Shown here: in pieces, positions 16,965 through 26,307 of the stretch
How the letters are laid out: each line of letters starts with the position of its first letter
Position numbering within the stretch: position 1 is the first letter of the stretch
Source of the DNA: Candidatus Obscuribacterales bacterium
GTDB taxonomy: Bacteria; Cyanobacteriota; Vampirovibrionia; Obscuribacterales; Obscuribacteraceae
Assembly (NCBI GenBank): GCA_031292355.1
Contig: JARLHI010000075.1
Location: 186,001-250,000 of the forward strand
Reading direction: 5' to 3'
Length of the DNA stretch: 64,000 nt
The notes under the pieces: generated by a model
The model's database searches: none
Seen by the model: the letters and a program-made list of their open reading frames with translations, nothing else
Told to the model about the DNA's origin: nothing
Translations under genes and position numbers: made by a program

Positions 16965-18877
16965 CCGATTGCTGATACCAGAAACCAGATAGCCAATAAA
17001 ATCCCCGAAGCAATAACTGCCAGCTGACAGAACTGTCGTTGACCGATTGATTCTTTGTCGGTTTTGGCGGCGAGACCGCGCCAGGCTACACCGCAAATGA
17101 CTGCAAGCAATGCTAGCAATGCAGGCAAAATCTGTCTGAAGAATTTAAAGACGTCGCGTTCACCAGGATTGCGCGTTATGACAATGCGCGTATTGTTATC
17201 GACGGCGCTTGGCTGAGGTGGAGTGTTGATTTTCTCGAACGTCTCGCTTTTACCTTCGTCGAGCTTGATGTAAAAGACTTTGCCTTCATCACCGAGAATG
17301 TAGTGATTGTCCTTGCCCACACCACGGATGTAGAAGCTTGTGCCAACCGAACTGTTTTGTGATGTGTTGTTCTGCTGCGAATTACTTCCATAACCAATTC
17401 GAGCGGGTTGATCAGAAGAATCAGCGCCTCTATCAGTTTTGTTCAACACCAACACACAGCAGTTAATCGCACCAGGATGCAATGTTGGCTCGTTGATGAA
17501 AGCCTCACCCTTTGCTGCCTGACTCTCGAGCTTTTCGTTCATTCCGGTTTTGTCTGGAACATACATAGCGGAATAAAAAGGTGCATCACCTTTATTCGTA
17601 TATGGATTGATATAGCCTGTAAATGAATTGAGCTGCGAGACATCGATTGGATAAGAACCGCTTTTGTGAAATTTCTTCTGCGCATGTTTGGCAAATGAGA
17701 TCATTTTGTCGATCACGTTTTTCTCAGAAGAATTCGGCAAGTACAATTTGGTGCCGGTATCATCAATCAAGCCGTCATCAGTTTGTTTGAGCCAGATTTC
17801 TTTGTGAAACAAGGAGCCCGGAATGACACGAATGGCATCTGAAAGGTCGTCTGCCAGATTCAAGGTTGGTCCAGCGAAGATTTGCTGATCTGTCTTGTAT
17901 TTGGCGTTGCCTCTGTCATCAATGCTGACACTCCTTTGATTGTCAGCCGAATGCATCTCTTTGCCCTTGATGTCGCTGTCACTAACGATCACAGGCGCCG
18001 TAGTGCTGGCACCGCCGTTACTATTTTTGAGCAAGACAAACCAGGAACCAGCTGTCATCACAAGCACGATCGTGAGAGCAAATTGCAGTAATGGCGAGTG
18101 CAAGATCGAAGCGACAGTCGTATTTTGTTCCATCATGGACAAAACGTCGCCGGCGGCGTGACGCTTTTTCTTCGGTTTTTTCTTTTCTGCTTCCTGCGCT
18201 TCAGAACGGCCGATCGACGTAGTTATCGGTCGTCCATCATCACCAGCATTTGAACCGCCTTTCTTTTTAGCAGGCGATGGAATTTTATTTAGAGCGGCCA
18301 GATCATCAACCGACAAGGTCGAAGGTGCCGCATATTTGTCCCACTCTTCTTCTTTTAGAACTTCAGTCAACGGCTCAAACGAAAGACCTTCCATATTAGC
18401 GGCAGAACGGTTGGCCATGCCCTCACGACTTTTGAGCAATGTCTGCAACAGTGGATGATCAGGAGGCAAAGTCTCTCTGGCTGATAAAAAAGCGCGCTCG
18501 TAAGCCTGCTCGGCTTCCATGAAGTCACCGATGCGCTCGTAGACAGTCGCTAAGCGAAACAAAGTAGCAAGCACTTTAGTATTGTTCTTGCCTAGCTTTT
18601 CTTCCTGAATCGTAATCAGACGTTGATAGAGCGGAATCGCGTAGCCGAACTTTTGCTGGTTGTAGAGCGAATTGCCATAGTTCCACAGCAATAATGGCAA
18701 CTGAGGATTTAGATCGCCCAATTGCTGGTCGTTGAAATCTAAAGCTTCCTGATATAGACGTGAAGCTTCTTCCATATTGCCAGCTTCATAAGCGACGTTG
18801 GCGCCGTGCAAAGTCCACACGCTCTCGCTTATTTCAAATTCGTCATCGTTGATTTGGTCAAGATCCATTGACGCCAT
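16961..18877 (-). CDS. TPR membrane protein with pilin-like ectodomain
   Basis: 638 aa, no single known family. Residues about 20-160 hold three to four TPRs (AYEAGNMEEASRLYQEAL, GYAIPLYQRLI, DFMEAEQAYERAF). A Lys-rich linker follows, then a membrane segment near residues 265-285 (FALTIVLVMTAGSWFVLL). The middle part is probably extracytoplasmic and has a stretch like the C-terminal half of type II pseudopilins (AKHAQKKFHKSGSYPIDV, then GYINPYTN). Two more membrane helices close the protein (LPALLALLAVICGVAW and LAVIASGILLAIWFLV). The N terminus is therefore cytoplasmic. A likely scaffold linking cytoplasmic partners to the envelope; this is inference. An inverted repeat (TTCACC/GGTGAA, 18877-18892) spans the start region. 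Confidence 0.75.
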   Translation of the reverse strand: MASMDLDQINDDEFEISESVWTLHGANVAYEAGNMEEASRLYQEALDFNDQQLGDLNPQLPLLLWNYGNSLYNQQKFGYAIPLYQRLITIQEEKLGKNNTKVLATLFRLATVYERIGDFMEAEQAYERAFLSARETLPPDHPLLQTLLKSREGMANRSAANMEGLSFEPLTEVLKEEEWDKYAAPSTLSVDDLAALNKIPSPAKKKGGSNAGDDGRPITTSIGRSEAQEAEKKKPKKKRHAAGDVLSMMEQNTTVASILHSPLLQFALTIVLVMTAGSWFVLLKNSNGGASTTAPVIVSDSDIKGKEMHSADNQRSVSIDDRGNAKYKTDQQIFAGPTLNLADDLSDAIRVIPGSLFHKEIWLKQTDDGLIDDTGTKLYLPNSSEKNVIDKMISFAKHAQKKFHKSGSYPIDVSQLNSFTGYINPYTNKGDAPFYSAMYVPDKTGMNEKLESQAAKGEAFINEPTLHPGAINCCVLVLNKTDRGADSSDQPARIGYGSNSQQNNTSQNSSVGTSFYIRGVGKDNHYILGDEGKVFYIKLDEGKSETFEKINTPPQPSAVDNNTRIVITRNPGERDVFKFFRQILPALLALLAVICGVAWRGLAAKTDKESIGQRQFCQLAVIASGILLAIWFLVSAIG

Positions 18878-19033
18878 TCACCCTCAGGTGAACCTCCAAA
18901 CTGTGTCTCGCTTCAGATACATTCCCAGTTAAGCAGGAAATAGATCAAAAGATGTTTAAGTGAAGACGAGGTTTAAGCTAAGCCAAAGGCATATTAGCAG
19001 AACTAGGCTTGCCACTTGCCCATGACAAGCATC

Positions 19034-19061
19034 CAAAAAAGCAAAATCCGCCGTGCCGGCG
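19034..19061 (-). terminator. Rho-independent terminator after the mqnD-TPR operon
   Basis: On the minus strand CGCCG and CGGCG form a GC stem with a 3-base loop, followed by GATTTTGCTTTTTT. It lies 12 bases after the TPR gene stop. Confidence 0.6.
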
Positions 19062-19073
19062 CAAGCCAAGAAG

Positions 19074-20303
19074 CTAGTCGGGCTCTTTAGCATCCATTTT
19101 TTGATGCAGAGCATCGTACTGCTTTAACAGGGCCGCTACATCTGGATGTTCGGCACCAAGACTCTGCTCAGTCAACTCCAGTCCCCATTTATAAAGACGA
19201 TCGGCTTCTGAAAAATTAGATTGTTCCTCGTACAATTCAGCGAGATTTCTCAACGCTTTTGCCACTGAAGTGTGCTCGGGACCCATGTTTTCCTGAGTTA
19301 TGGCAAGCGCTCGCCAGAATAATGGCTCAGCATCGGCAAAGCGTCCTTGATCTTGATAAACTTCCGCCAGATTGTTGAGCATTTCAGCAACGTGCATGTG
19401 GCTTTCGCCCCAATCTTTGATACGAATATCCAGGAGGGCTTTGTACAATGGCTCAGCTTGATCGTATTTGCACTGTATATGAAAAAGCAATGCCAGATTT
19501 CCCAGACTCTGAGCGGTGCTTGGATGCTCGAGACCTAAATGCGTTTGTCTAATTTTTAAAGCGCGCCAGTGAATTTTTTCGGAGCGCTCAAATTCGTTCA
19601 TCATGCGAAACATCTCCGCCTGATAATTAAGCAACGTAGCGACGCTAGGGTGTTCGGCTCCCCACGAATTTTCCGCAATGATAAGCGCCCGTTCGTACAG
19701 CGGTAGAGCCTGCTGATATTTGCCAGAAGCATGATAGAGCAGTGCCAAATGATTCAAATTGGTGAAGATGCTTGCATGATCAGCACCAACGACCTCTTCG
19801 CGAATACTCAAGGCCTTTTGAAAAAGCGGCTCTGCTTGAGCATATTTACCAAGAGCTCTATAGAAGTCTGCAAGCCCCTCGAGCGTCTCTGCAATGTCCA
19901 ATTTGTTTGCGGCAGGCTCCTTCTCAAAAAGCACAAGTGCACGCCTAAAATATGCTTCTACTTCGGAAAATTTGCCCTGAGCACGATAAACCCGACCGAG
20001 CTTGTTGGATATAGCAGCCATAGTTAAATCGACATTTTTGCTATGCGCTTTTTCGCTTAAAGCAGCTGCCCTTCTAAATGAATTTTCAGCCTGTACAAAC
20101 GAACTCTGAGAGAGATATAAATCACCAAGACCCATATGAACCTGCAGCTGCGCGGCTTCGGCGACGCCTTCCTTCATGACTTTTTCAGCTTCAACAAGCG
20201 CCTTTTCATAGAGCTTTTCAGCGTCAGCGTAACGCGCTAAGTTTCGAGCTTTATGTGCGGCTTCAAGATAATTTTCCCAGCCTACATTTTCAGTCGTTTC
20301 CAT
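19074..20303 (-). CDS. Kinesin-light-chain-type TPR protein
   Basis: 409 aa, made almost wholly of about eight 42-residue TPRs of the TPR_10/TPR_12 type. Recurrent marks are YAQAEPLFQKALSIREEVVGADH, YQQALPLYERALIIAE and FADAEPLFWRALAITQENMG, each followed by a HPS/HTS and a LNNLAxLY segment. There is no signal peptide or membrane segment, so it is cytoplasmic. It is a protein-interaction scaffold; partners are unknown. The gene starts 9 bases after mqnD on the same strand and shares its operon, but nothing in the sequence ties it to menaquinone synthesis. Confidence 0.88.
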   Translation of the reverse strand: METTENVGWENYLEAAHKARNLARYADAEKLYEKALVEAEKVMKEGVAEAAQLQVHMGLGDLYLSQSSFVQAENSFRRAAALSEKAHSKNVDLTMAAISNKLGRVYRAQGKFSEVEAYFRRALVLFEKEPAANKLDIAETLEGLADFYRALGKYAQAEPLFQKALSIREEVVGADHASIFTNLNHLALLYHASGKYQQALPLYERALIIAENSWGAEHPSVATLLNYQAEMFRMMNEFERSEKIHWRALKIRQTHLGLEHPSTAQSLGNLALLFHIQCKYDQAEPLYKALLDIRIKDWGESHMHVAEMLNNLAEVYQDQGRFADAEPLFWRALAITQENMGPEHTSVAKALRNLAELYEEQSNFSEADRLYKWGLELTEQSLGAEHPDVAALLKQYDALHQKMDAKEPD

Positions 20304-20312
20304 AGATGCACC

Positions 20313-21158
20313 TTAAATTTCTACGAATTCAATTTTGACTGGCTCTTTTAAAATTCCTTTTTCATAGGCCATATCAAACATGAGACGCAGAGCCTTTCGC
20401 CCATCATCACCAAAATCAACTGTGCGTTCATTGACGTACATGCCGACATACTTATCGGCGAGTGTTTCTTCCATATCGCGGGCAAACGAAAGAGCGTATT
20501 CGAGAGCTTCTTTGCGATGCTCCAGCGAATAGACAACGGATGCTTTAAAAATTTCGGTAACGTCTTTCATGCGCTGTGCGCCAATGTCTTTGCGCACTGA
20601 ATTGCCACCAAGGGGCAACGGCAAACCAGTCAAGTCATGCCACCATTCGCCAAGGTCGACAATTTTTGCAAGGCCCAAGTCTTTGTATGTGAGCTGACCT
20701 TCGTGAATCAACAGCCCCGCGTCGACTTCACCTGATGCGACTGCGTCAAGAATGCGGTCGAATGGCATCATCACAGCGTTCAATCCCGGTTGAAATAATT
20801 GCAGTGCAAGCCATGCTGTAGTCTGTTTCCCCGGAACAGCAATTTTCGCTTGCTTTAATTGCTCATCGCTAAGATGTTTTTTGGCGACGATAATGGGACC
20901 GTACTTATCGCCCATGCTCGATCCGCATGGCATCAAAGCATAACGGTCGGCTATTTCTGGATACACCCCAAATGATATGGCTGTTACTTCATACAGGCCT
21001 TTTTTCGCTTCTTCGTTGAGCGTTTGAATGTCCTTCATCACCTGATTGATTTTCAGACCCTTTGTATCCACTTTGCCTTTGGCGAGCGCATAGAACATAA
21101 AGGCGTCATCTGAATCTGGACTGTGAGCGATGGAAATCTGTTCGACGTCAACTGGCAT
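20313..21158 (-). CDS. mqnD: 1,4-dihydroxy-6-naphthoate synthase (futalosine pathway)
   Basis: 281 aa, the family's usual length. MqnD converts cyclic dehypoxanthine futalosine to 1,4-dihydroxy-6-naphthoate on the way to menaquinone. The signature AHSPDSDDAFMFYAL opens the protein. DIQTLNEEAKKGLYEVTAISFG, GSSMGDKYGPIIVAKK, VPGKQTTAWL, GLLIHEGQLTY and LPLPLGGNSVRKDIG follow, as in the MqnA/MqnD periplasmic-binding-like fold. The ATG at 21158 has GAGGT 7-8 bases upstream. MqnA is related but less similar to the SPDSDDAF form. Implies that menaquinone, the probable electron acceptor of the complex I encoded nearby, is made by the futalosine route. Confidence 0.88.
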   Translation of the reverse strand: MPVDVEQISIAHSPDSDDAFMFYALAKGKVDTKGLKINQVMKDIQTLNEEAKKGLYEVTAISFGVYPEIADRYALMPCGSSMGDKYGPIIVAKKHLSDEQLKQAKIAVPGKQTTAWLALQLFQPGLNAVMMPFDRILDAVASGEVDAGLLIHEGQLTYKDLGLAKIVDLGEWWHDLTGLPLPLGGNSVRKDIGAQRMKDVTEIFKASVVYSLEHRKEALEYALSFARDMEETLADKYVGMYVNERTVDFGDDGRKALRLMFDMAYEKGILKEPVKIEFVEI

Positions 21159-21237
21159 GGGAAAACCTCATTAGAGAACCTAATTGTCCACCGAGTCCAC
21201 GCAAAATCAAGCAGTGACAAGAATATCTTCAGATATC

Positions 21238-23280
21238 TCAGATGTCCAAGATAGTTGTTGAATACTCTAAAGGTTGCTCCAGTTTAAAGCCAGAAGGCAA
21301 AGGCGCGCTCATATAGAGCTTTTTCAAAGTATTGAGGTCGCGACCACTGGGTTTGTCGCTACCAAATTGGGGTTTTACTTTATCACCAGCAGAAAGCGCT
21401 TCGACTCTGGCTGACTTGCCCGCTTTATCTTGCTTATCGTCATGTATGTACATGACATCGGCGCTATTCGTACTGTGCCCTAATAACCCCAAGGCATGTC
21501 CCAATTCATGCGCAAACACATGTTGCAAAACATTTTCTGGAATTTCAGAAGGATAGAATGTCGGTCGCAAAACGAAAACTGTAACTTTCAAGTCATCGGC
21601 AGAGCCGTCAATTCGAGTTACTCCCAAAATTTTGGCAGGCAATTTATTTACAAATTGAACATCCACTTTCGCTTTTTCGTCAGCTTTGGCGATGCTCAGC
21701 GGCACATACTGTCCCCACTTTTTCAAATCACCTTCCAGAGCACGGCGCCATGAGTCTGGGCTGTCTTTAGGCAAACGCACAATCACCGGAAAAGTTTGCC
21801 AGTGCATAGTTGTACCGCCGACCAAGTGTCTTATGTTAGCGAAATAGTCACCATCTTTGGCCGATTGAGGAATAGAGTTTGCCACTTTTTCGCAAGCTGC
21901 TGAATTCTTTGAAGAAGGTGTCTGCACAGGCACTGGAGTAACTTCCGGTGGTATTAACGTCGGCGTGCTTGGTGGCGGATATTGCGCAGGCGGATATTGT
22001 TGATAAGGCTGAATGTAAGGCTGTTGCGGCATAGACGGCTGCTGTAGCGGCGGCTGTCGATAAGGTTGATATTGCTGATAGCCCTGACCAGAATAAGGTT
22101 GAGTACCAGCACCATACTGGTAAGGATTGCTCTGAGGGGGCAAATAGGAAGACGGACTCTGCTGATAATTCTGATTACCGTAGGGATTAGCATAACCATA
22201 CGAACCATTGTTAGCTGGCGGTCTTTGTGATCCATAGCTTTGATTAGAATAGTAACCGTTGCCAGAATATGGTGTACCTTGATAAGGCGGCACTGCATAT
22301 GGTGGCGCAGTATTTACAGGAGGCTTTGGGGTAACTGGCTGTTGTGCAGGCGAATACGATTGATATGGCTGTTGAGACTGCGGTTGATATTGAGGAGTTT
22401 GTGGTGCCTGCACGGGTTGATTTACTGGAGGCTGATTGGAGGGAACACCTGGAATAATCACCGGTGGTGCATTGCCACCACTATAAGGAGGCGCAGTGAC
22501 ACCAGGTCCACCAGCTGAAGCAATCTGAGTGGGCGGCACGATTGGCGTAGTAGCAGCCGGACCAGGCGCAAACGGGAAATAGCCAGCGCCTCTTGGTGCC
22601 TGGGAGCCACCAGTAAAAGCACTTTGTCCAAACACTCTCAATTCAAGTTTCATGATGCGCACATCTGGCGGACCGCTGATTTTGCTTTTGAAAAGCTCTT
22701 CTTCCAGATGATCAATTCGATCATTCAACTCGTGCTCAGCGTACGAAGCACCAAAGGCAATTTCTTCCATTTTGCCCAAACGGTTGCTGTAAGAACTAGC
22801 AAGAACCGGATCAATAGCCATCTGCGGAGTTTGCGTAACGAGATCGCTTGGTGATGGCACAAGCGTTGAGGCCGGTTGCTCTGGAGCAAGAGTCGGCGAC
22901 TGAGCTGGAGCAAGAGAGGGAACTTCAGTTGGTGCCGGAGCAGTGGTTGGAGTTTCCGCAGGAGTCGGAGCTGGCGTTTCGGCGGCAGCAGGTGTTGAAC
23001 TTGAACTTGAACTTGAAGCAGGCTCAGAAACACCACTACTATCTCCAGGAGCAGGTGCTGTCATGGTCGGCGCGTCTGCTGCAGGGGCTTCAGAGCCTGA
23101 TGATGTTGCTGCAGAAGCTCCCATGGACTTGTCGCTCGCTGCGCCACTTCCTTCATCGGCTAAAACAGCCTGCAGGAACGTTGAATTGAGCAAAAACATG
23201 GCAGTCAAAACTGTAAATTCGAAAAATTTGAATTTAGGAGATGACTGTAAACGCCGCACTTTTTTGTCCTTAAATCTCAA
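21238..23280 (-). CDS. Exported Pro/Gln-rich matrixin-like metalloprotease with LExxVFG motif
   Basis: 680 aa. A signal peptide (FFEFTVLTAMFLLNSTFLQAVLA) leads into a long Ser/Ala/Pro-rich region. Residues about 165-220 carry two copies of the repeat also seen in the proteins at 40757 and 54373 (MEEIAFGASY, then RIMKLELRVFGQ). A Pro/Gln/Tyr-rich spacer of about 200 residues follows. From about residue 480 comes a matrixin-like domain with the zinc motif HELGHALGLLGH (H591, E592, H595, H601) and a Met-turn, ADVMYI. The start is TTG at 23280, overlapping the TGA of the upstream metalloprotease gene by 4 bases (TTGA), so translation is coupled. Predicted exported peptidase; substrate unknown. 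Confidence 0.82.
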   Translation of the reverse strand: MRFKDKKVRRLQSSPKFKFFEFTVLTAMFLLNSTFLQAVLADEGSGAASDKSMGASAATSSGSEAPAADAPTMTAPAPGDSSGVSEPASSSSSSSTPAAAETPAPTPAETPTTAPAPTEVPSLAPAQSPTLAPEQPASTLVPSPSDLVTQTPQMAIDPVLASSYSNRLGKMEEIAFGASYAEHELNDRIDHLEEELFKSKISGPPDVRIMKLELRVFGQSAFTGGSQAPRGAGYFPFAPGPAATTPIVPPTQIASAGGPGVTAPPYSGGNAPPVIIPGVPSNQPPVNQPVQAPQTPQYQPQSQQPYQSYSPAQQPVTPKPPVNTAPPYAVPPYQGTPYSGNGYYSNQSYGSQRPPANNGSYGYANPYGNQNYQQSPSSYLPPQSNPYQYGAGTQPYSGQGYQQYQPYRQPPLQQPSMPQQPYIQPYQQYPPAQYPPPSTPTLIPPEVTPVPVQTPSSKNSAACEKVANSIPQSAKDGDYFANIRHLVGGTTMHWQTFPVIVRLPKDSPDSWRRALEGDLKKWGQYVPLSIAKADEKAKVDVQFVNKLPAKILGVTRIDGSADDLKVTVFVLRPTFYPSEIPENVLQHVFAHELGHALGLLGHSTNSADVMYIHDDKQDKAGKSARVEALSAGDKVKPQFGSDKPSGRDLNTLKKLYMSAPLPSGFKLEQPLEYSTTILDI

Positions 23281-24539
23281 TTTTGCAAAATATCTTGGTG
23301 GAACTCTCCACCCAAATGCAGACTACTCTGCAAACTCATAATCGAGTCGCTGACCACGCGACTGACAAGATTTTGCGGCTTCAACACGAGTTCGACAAGC
23401 AAATCATGAACCGGTTTATCGCACGCCTTCAATTTCTCACGTCCTTCTTTTATTGAAAAGGCCGCCAGACATTCCGCCCAATATTCATGGTGAGATGAGC
23501 GAGCATAACCAGACATAAAGAAACGTTGTGCCACTTGTTGCGGTTCGAGCAACTCACAATAACCCTCATATCCGCGCGGTCTTGGATGCACGCGGTTACA
23601 ATTTTTCAAGCGTTCCTCATACATTTCCCGAATGCGTTCTTGCGTTGCTTGCGAAAGACAGAATTCCACCTGGTGTCCAAATTCATGTGCCACCACGAGA
23701 TTGACTCTTACTTCCAGATATGGCTTTTGCGGAGAGGTCATGACGGCAAGAGTACCAAATCGTCGAAATAGGTCAATTTCTTTTTCAAATTCGGTGCGAT
23801 CGAGCGTGACATAACCGGTTCTTACAGCAGTGACACCGGCTGCTCCGTGCTTGATATTGCCGAGCATGCAATTGCCTTCACTCTTGCGCACCACCTGCAA
23901 AAGACCGCAAGCAGACCAGAGGTGCAAAGACTCAAGAACGTACTTCTTTTGAGGTCCGGTCAATTTGTCGAAGTCTTCGAAATAACGAATGATTTCATTG
24001 TCGACGTACGTCTTGTCGCGCCTGTTTAGTGGTCTTGCGTATTCAAATTCCCACTCTTCACCTTGTGCGTTTTCGCCGACGAAAGTTGTATGCAGCTGAG
24101 CATATTCGTCTACTAGTCGCTTAAAATCAGGCGAGTCTGCCACGCGCACGTGAACGCGCCCTGCCTCATCCAAATCTCCGACATAACGGTGGTCTTTAGT
24201 GACGATTCTGCCGTTGACGACATCGAAAGGCAAATTGTTGTAGACCAGGTCACCGCTCGGTCCGGGCTCAGCAGCCGGTAACTCCAGAGCCAGGCCGTTT
24301 GTGTCAATTCCTCTAAAAACGCACCCAGGCAGCTCATCTATCCACAATGTTTGTTTACGCTCTTTGGTGCCAAAAAAGGGCGAGGTTTCCTTAAGAAATC
24401 CATCCTCACAAAGAAATCCGTATGATTCTGATTCCAGATAAATACGCCCATAATCAACGACGAGCATCTGTCCGCGATACTCGATAAAGCCGCTCGGTCC
24501 TTTTAATTGAGTTTGTTCTGCAGAATTTGCGGCGGACAT
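23277..24539 (-). CDS. Putative HExxH (gluzincin-like) metallopeptidase
   Basis: 420 aa, no named family recognised. The C-terminal half has the zinc motif in VVAHEFGHQVEF (H285, E286, H289), and a candidate third ligand about 65 residues later in EYWAECLAAF (E352 or E356); that layout is typical of gluzincins. The N-terminal half has beta-rich segments (GFIEYRGQMLVVDYGRIYLE) that may form a recognition domain. No signal peptide, so it is cytoplasmic unless exported with help. First gene of a coupled pair with the exported matrixin-like protein; its TGA overlaps the partner's TTG. Confidence 0.7.
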   Translation of the reverse strand: MSAANSAEQTQLKGPSGFIEYRGQMLVVDYGRIYLESESYGFLCEDGFLKETSPFFGTKERKQTLWIDELPGCVFRGIDTNGLALELPAAEPGPSGDLVYNNLPFDVVNGRIVTKDHRYVGDLDEAGRVHVRVADSPDFKRLVDEYAQLHTTFVGENAQGEEWEFEYARPLNRRDKTYVDNEIIRYFEDFDKLTGPQKKYVLESLHLWSACGLLQVVRKSEGNCMLGNIKHGAAGVTAVRTGYVTLDRTEFEKEIDLFRRFGTLAVMTSPQKPYLEVRVNLVVAHEFGHQVEFCLSQATQERIREMYEERLKNCNRVHPRPRGYEGYCELLEPQQVAQRFFMSGYARSSHHEYWAECLAAFSIKEGREKLKACDKPVHDLLVELVLKPQNLVSRVVSDSIMSLQSSLHLGGEFHQDILQN

Positions 24540-24877
24540 TTTTTTACTTCTAGAGAGCCGGTTTAAAAAACAGTTTCAAAGATTTCAAAGATTGGAGACC
24601 TGCTTCTGCTATAGCTTAACTCTTTCAGGTGCAGAATCCGGGAGCATTTAGCAGGATTCACGAGGTCTTTGCTCCGAGAAAAATATACCCATTTGGCATA
24701 ACTCACAAGAACCTGCTGAGCTGGCTAATTTTCCAGCCTGTCACGCTTACAGGTGAGATTGTCAAAGACTCGTAAAATCTGCTAAGAGGATAGTGCCCGA
24801 GCGTTAAATCAAATTCGGCTCTGGGTTAGATCAAATAGGCGGTTGTAAACAGTCCCACATCGCCGTGGAATATTCAA
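24540..24877. other. Divergent intergenic region
   Basis: 338 bases between the divergent metallopeptidase and LCP genes. It contains a short direct repeat (TTTCAAAGA twice in a row near 24575) and a weak CCTGT/ACAGG stem near 24740. Promoters for both genes should lie here, but none stands out. Confidence 0.4.
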
Positions 24878-26287
24878 TTGCGTAGCTATCAAAAAACCCC
24901 GCCCCCCTCGTCACCGCTTAACTGGCTGCAGATCACTATTGCGGTGGTGATAGGCGTCACAATTGGCACGGTCATTTGTGACGTAAAAAGGCGAGATACC
25001 TTCGCCACGCAAAGCCAGACCCTGGCGCAAGATATTATGCGCCTGCCCGACCGCGCAGCAAACATCATCTCTGGTAAAGGCGAAAAAATCTCCAGCTTGC
25101 CCGGACGCGTCAACATCCTCTTGATGGGAGTGGACTCAAACGGACGCAATACCCAGCGATTTCTCAATACTCGCTCAGACACGATGATGCTCGTCAGTCT
25201 GGACCCTGACACGCAAAAAGTAGGAATCGTCTCCATTCCCCGCGACAGTCGCGTCAAACTCGCAGATGGTCACGGCACAGACAAAATCAATTCAGCCCAT
25301 GCCCTTGGCGGGCCCGAGCTGGCCGTGCAAACTGTCGAGGAGGCTTTCGACGTTCATGTCGATCACTATGTCGCAATTGATGTGCAGGGATTGCGCAAAG
25401 TTTTTCATGTGCTTGGACCCGCCGATATCTTAATTGAAAAAAAGATGCGCTATACAGATCATGCAGGCAATCTACACGTCAATCTCGAGCCTGGTATGCA
25501 CACTTTGACGCCTGAGCAAATGGAAGAGTACGTGCGTTTTCGGCATGATGCGCGCGGCGACATTGGTCGCATCGACAGACAGCAGTGGTTTATGCGCGCC
25601 ATCACGCAAAAGTTAAAAGAGCCAACAGTCATTTTCAAACTGCCTGAACTGTTCAAGCTGGCTGACGAATATGTAGAAACTGATATGAAGTTCGAAGATA
25701 TGGTCCGAATTGCCGCCTTTGGCAAAAACATTCAAGCCAGCCAGGTCGAAACAGCAATGCTACCAGGCAAAGCGACAAGCATTCATGGTGGCAGTTACTG
25801 GATGCCCGATCCAACCGGTGCAGCAATTGTCTTCAATCGGCTGCTCGGCACGAATTTAACGGCAGCCGATATAACACTTGGACAATCCACCGATCGTGAC
25901 GCACATGCAGCCGATGAAGCATACGCAGCTGAACTCGATGTGCGCGATAAAAACAATCGCCCTAAAGGCGACAACGATCTCACCATCACTTTGAAATATC
26001 CACGCGGTGGCGAAAAAATCGCAAACTTGCTGGAAAAATCCCTGATGCAAGAAGGCTACAAAGTTAAATATAAATACCGCGTCGATGCAGCTGATTGCAC
26101 GCACGAGCAAATCGTTGAAAACAGCTACAGCGTGGATGAAAGTGCAATCACCGAATTGCAGAAGAAAATCAGCTGCATCAAAAACTGGCCAGTCGTATTA
26201 AGACTTGAATCGCACACTAACAGTGATTTGACTCTCGTGATATCGCCCAATTCTGTCGACTCTATCGCACAAGCACTGCTGCCCTGA
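24878..26287 (+). CDS. LytR-CpsA-Psr (LCP) family cell-wall polymer ligase
   Basis: 469 aa. LCP enzymes transfer lipid-linked glycans to the cell wall outside the membrane. A single N-terminal anchor (LQITIAVVIGVTIGTVIC) is followed by the LCP core from about residue 78. Core motifs: NILLMGVDSNG, TRSDTMMLVSLDP, VGIVSIPRDSRV (phosphate-binding Arg and Asp), KINSAHALGGPELAVQTVE, and YVRFRHDARGDIGRIDRQQ. The last 110 residues resemble a LytR_C domain (LTITLKYPRGGEKIANLLEKSL). Start TTG at 24878 with GTGGA upstream; no better in-frame start is nearby. Fits with the murE and deacetylase genes as envelope assembly, though it is not in the same operon. Confidence 0.92.
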   Translation: MRSYQKTPPPSSPLNWLQITIAVVIGVTIGTVICDVKRRDTFATQSQTLAQDIMRLPDRAANIISGKGEKISSLPGRVNILLMGVDSNGRNTQRFLNTRSDTMMLVSLDPDTQKVGIVSIPRDSRVKLADGHGTDKINSAHALGGPELAVQTVEEAFDVHVDHYVAIDVQGLRKVFHVLGPADILIEKKMRYTDHAGNLHVNLEPGMHTLTPEQMEEYVRFRHDARGDIGRIDRQQWFMRAITQKLKEPTVIFKLPELFKLADEYVETDMKFEDMVRIAAFGKNIQASQVETAMLPGKATSIHGGSYWMPDPTGAAIVFNRLLGTNLTAADITLGQSTDRDAHAADEAYAAELDVRDKNNRPKGDNDLTITLKYPRGGEKIANLLEKSLMQEGYKVKYKYRVDAADCTHEQIVENSYSVDESAITELQKKISCIKNWPVVLRLESHTNSDLTLVISPNSVDSIAQALLP

Positions 26288-26307
26288 GATAGCATCCTTT
26301 ATTAACG

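Noticed and set aside
22240..23341. Long plus-strand frames opposite the Pro/Gln-rich exported protease
   Set aside because: They are mirror images of low-complexity coding DNA and give Arg/Leu/Trp- or Glu/Leu-rich repeats. The minus frame has a signal peptide and a zinc motif.
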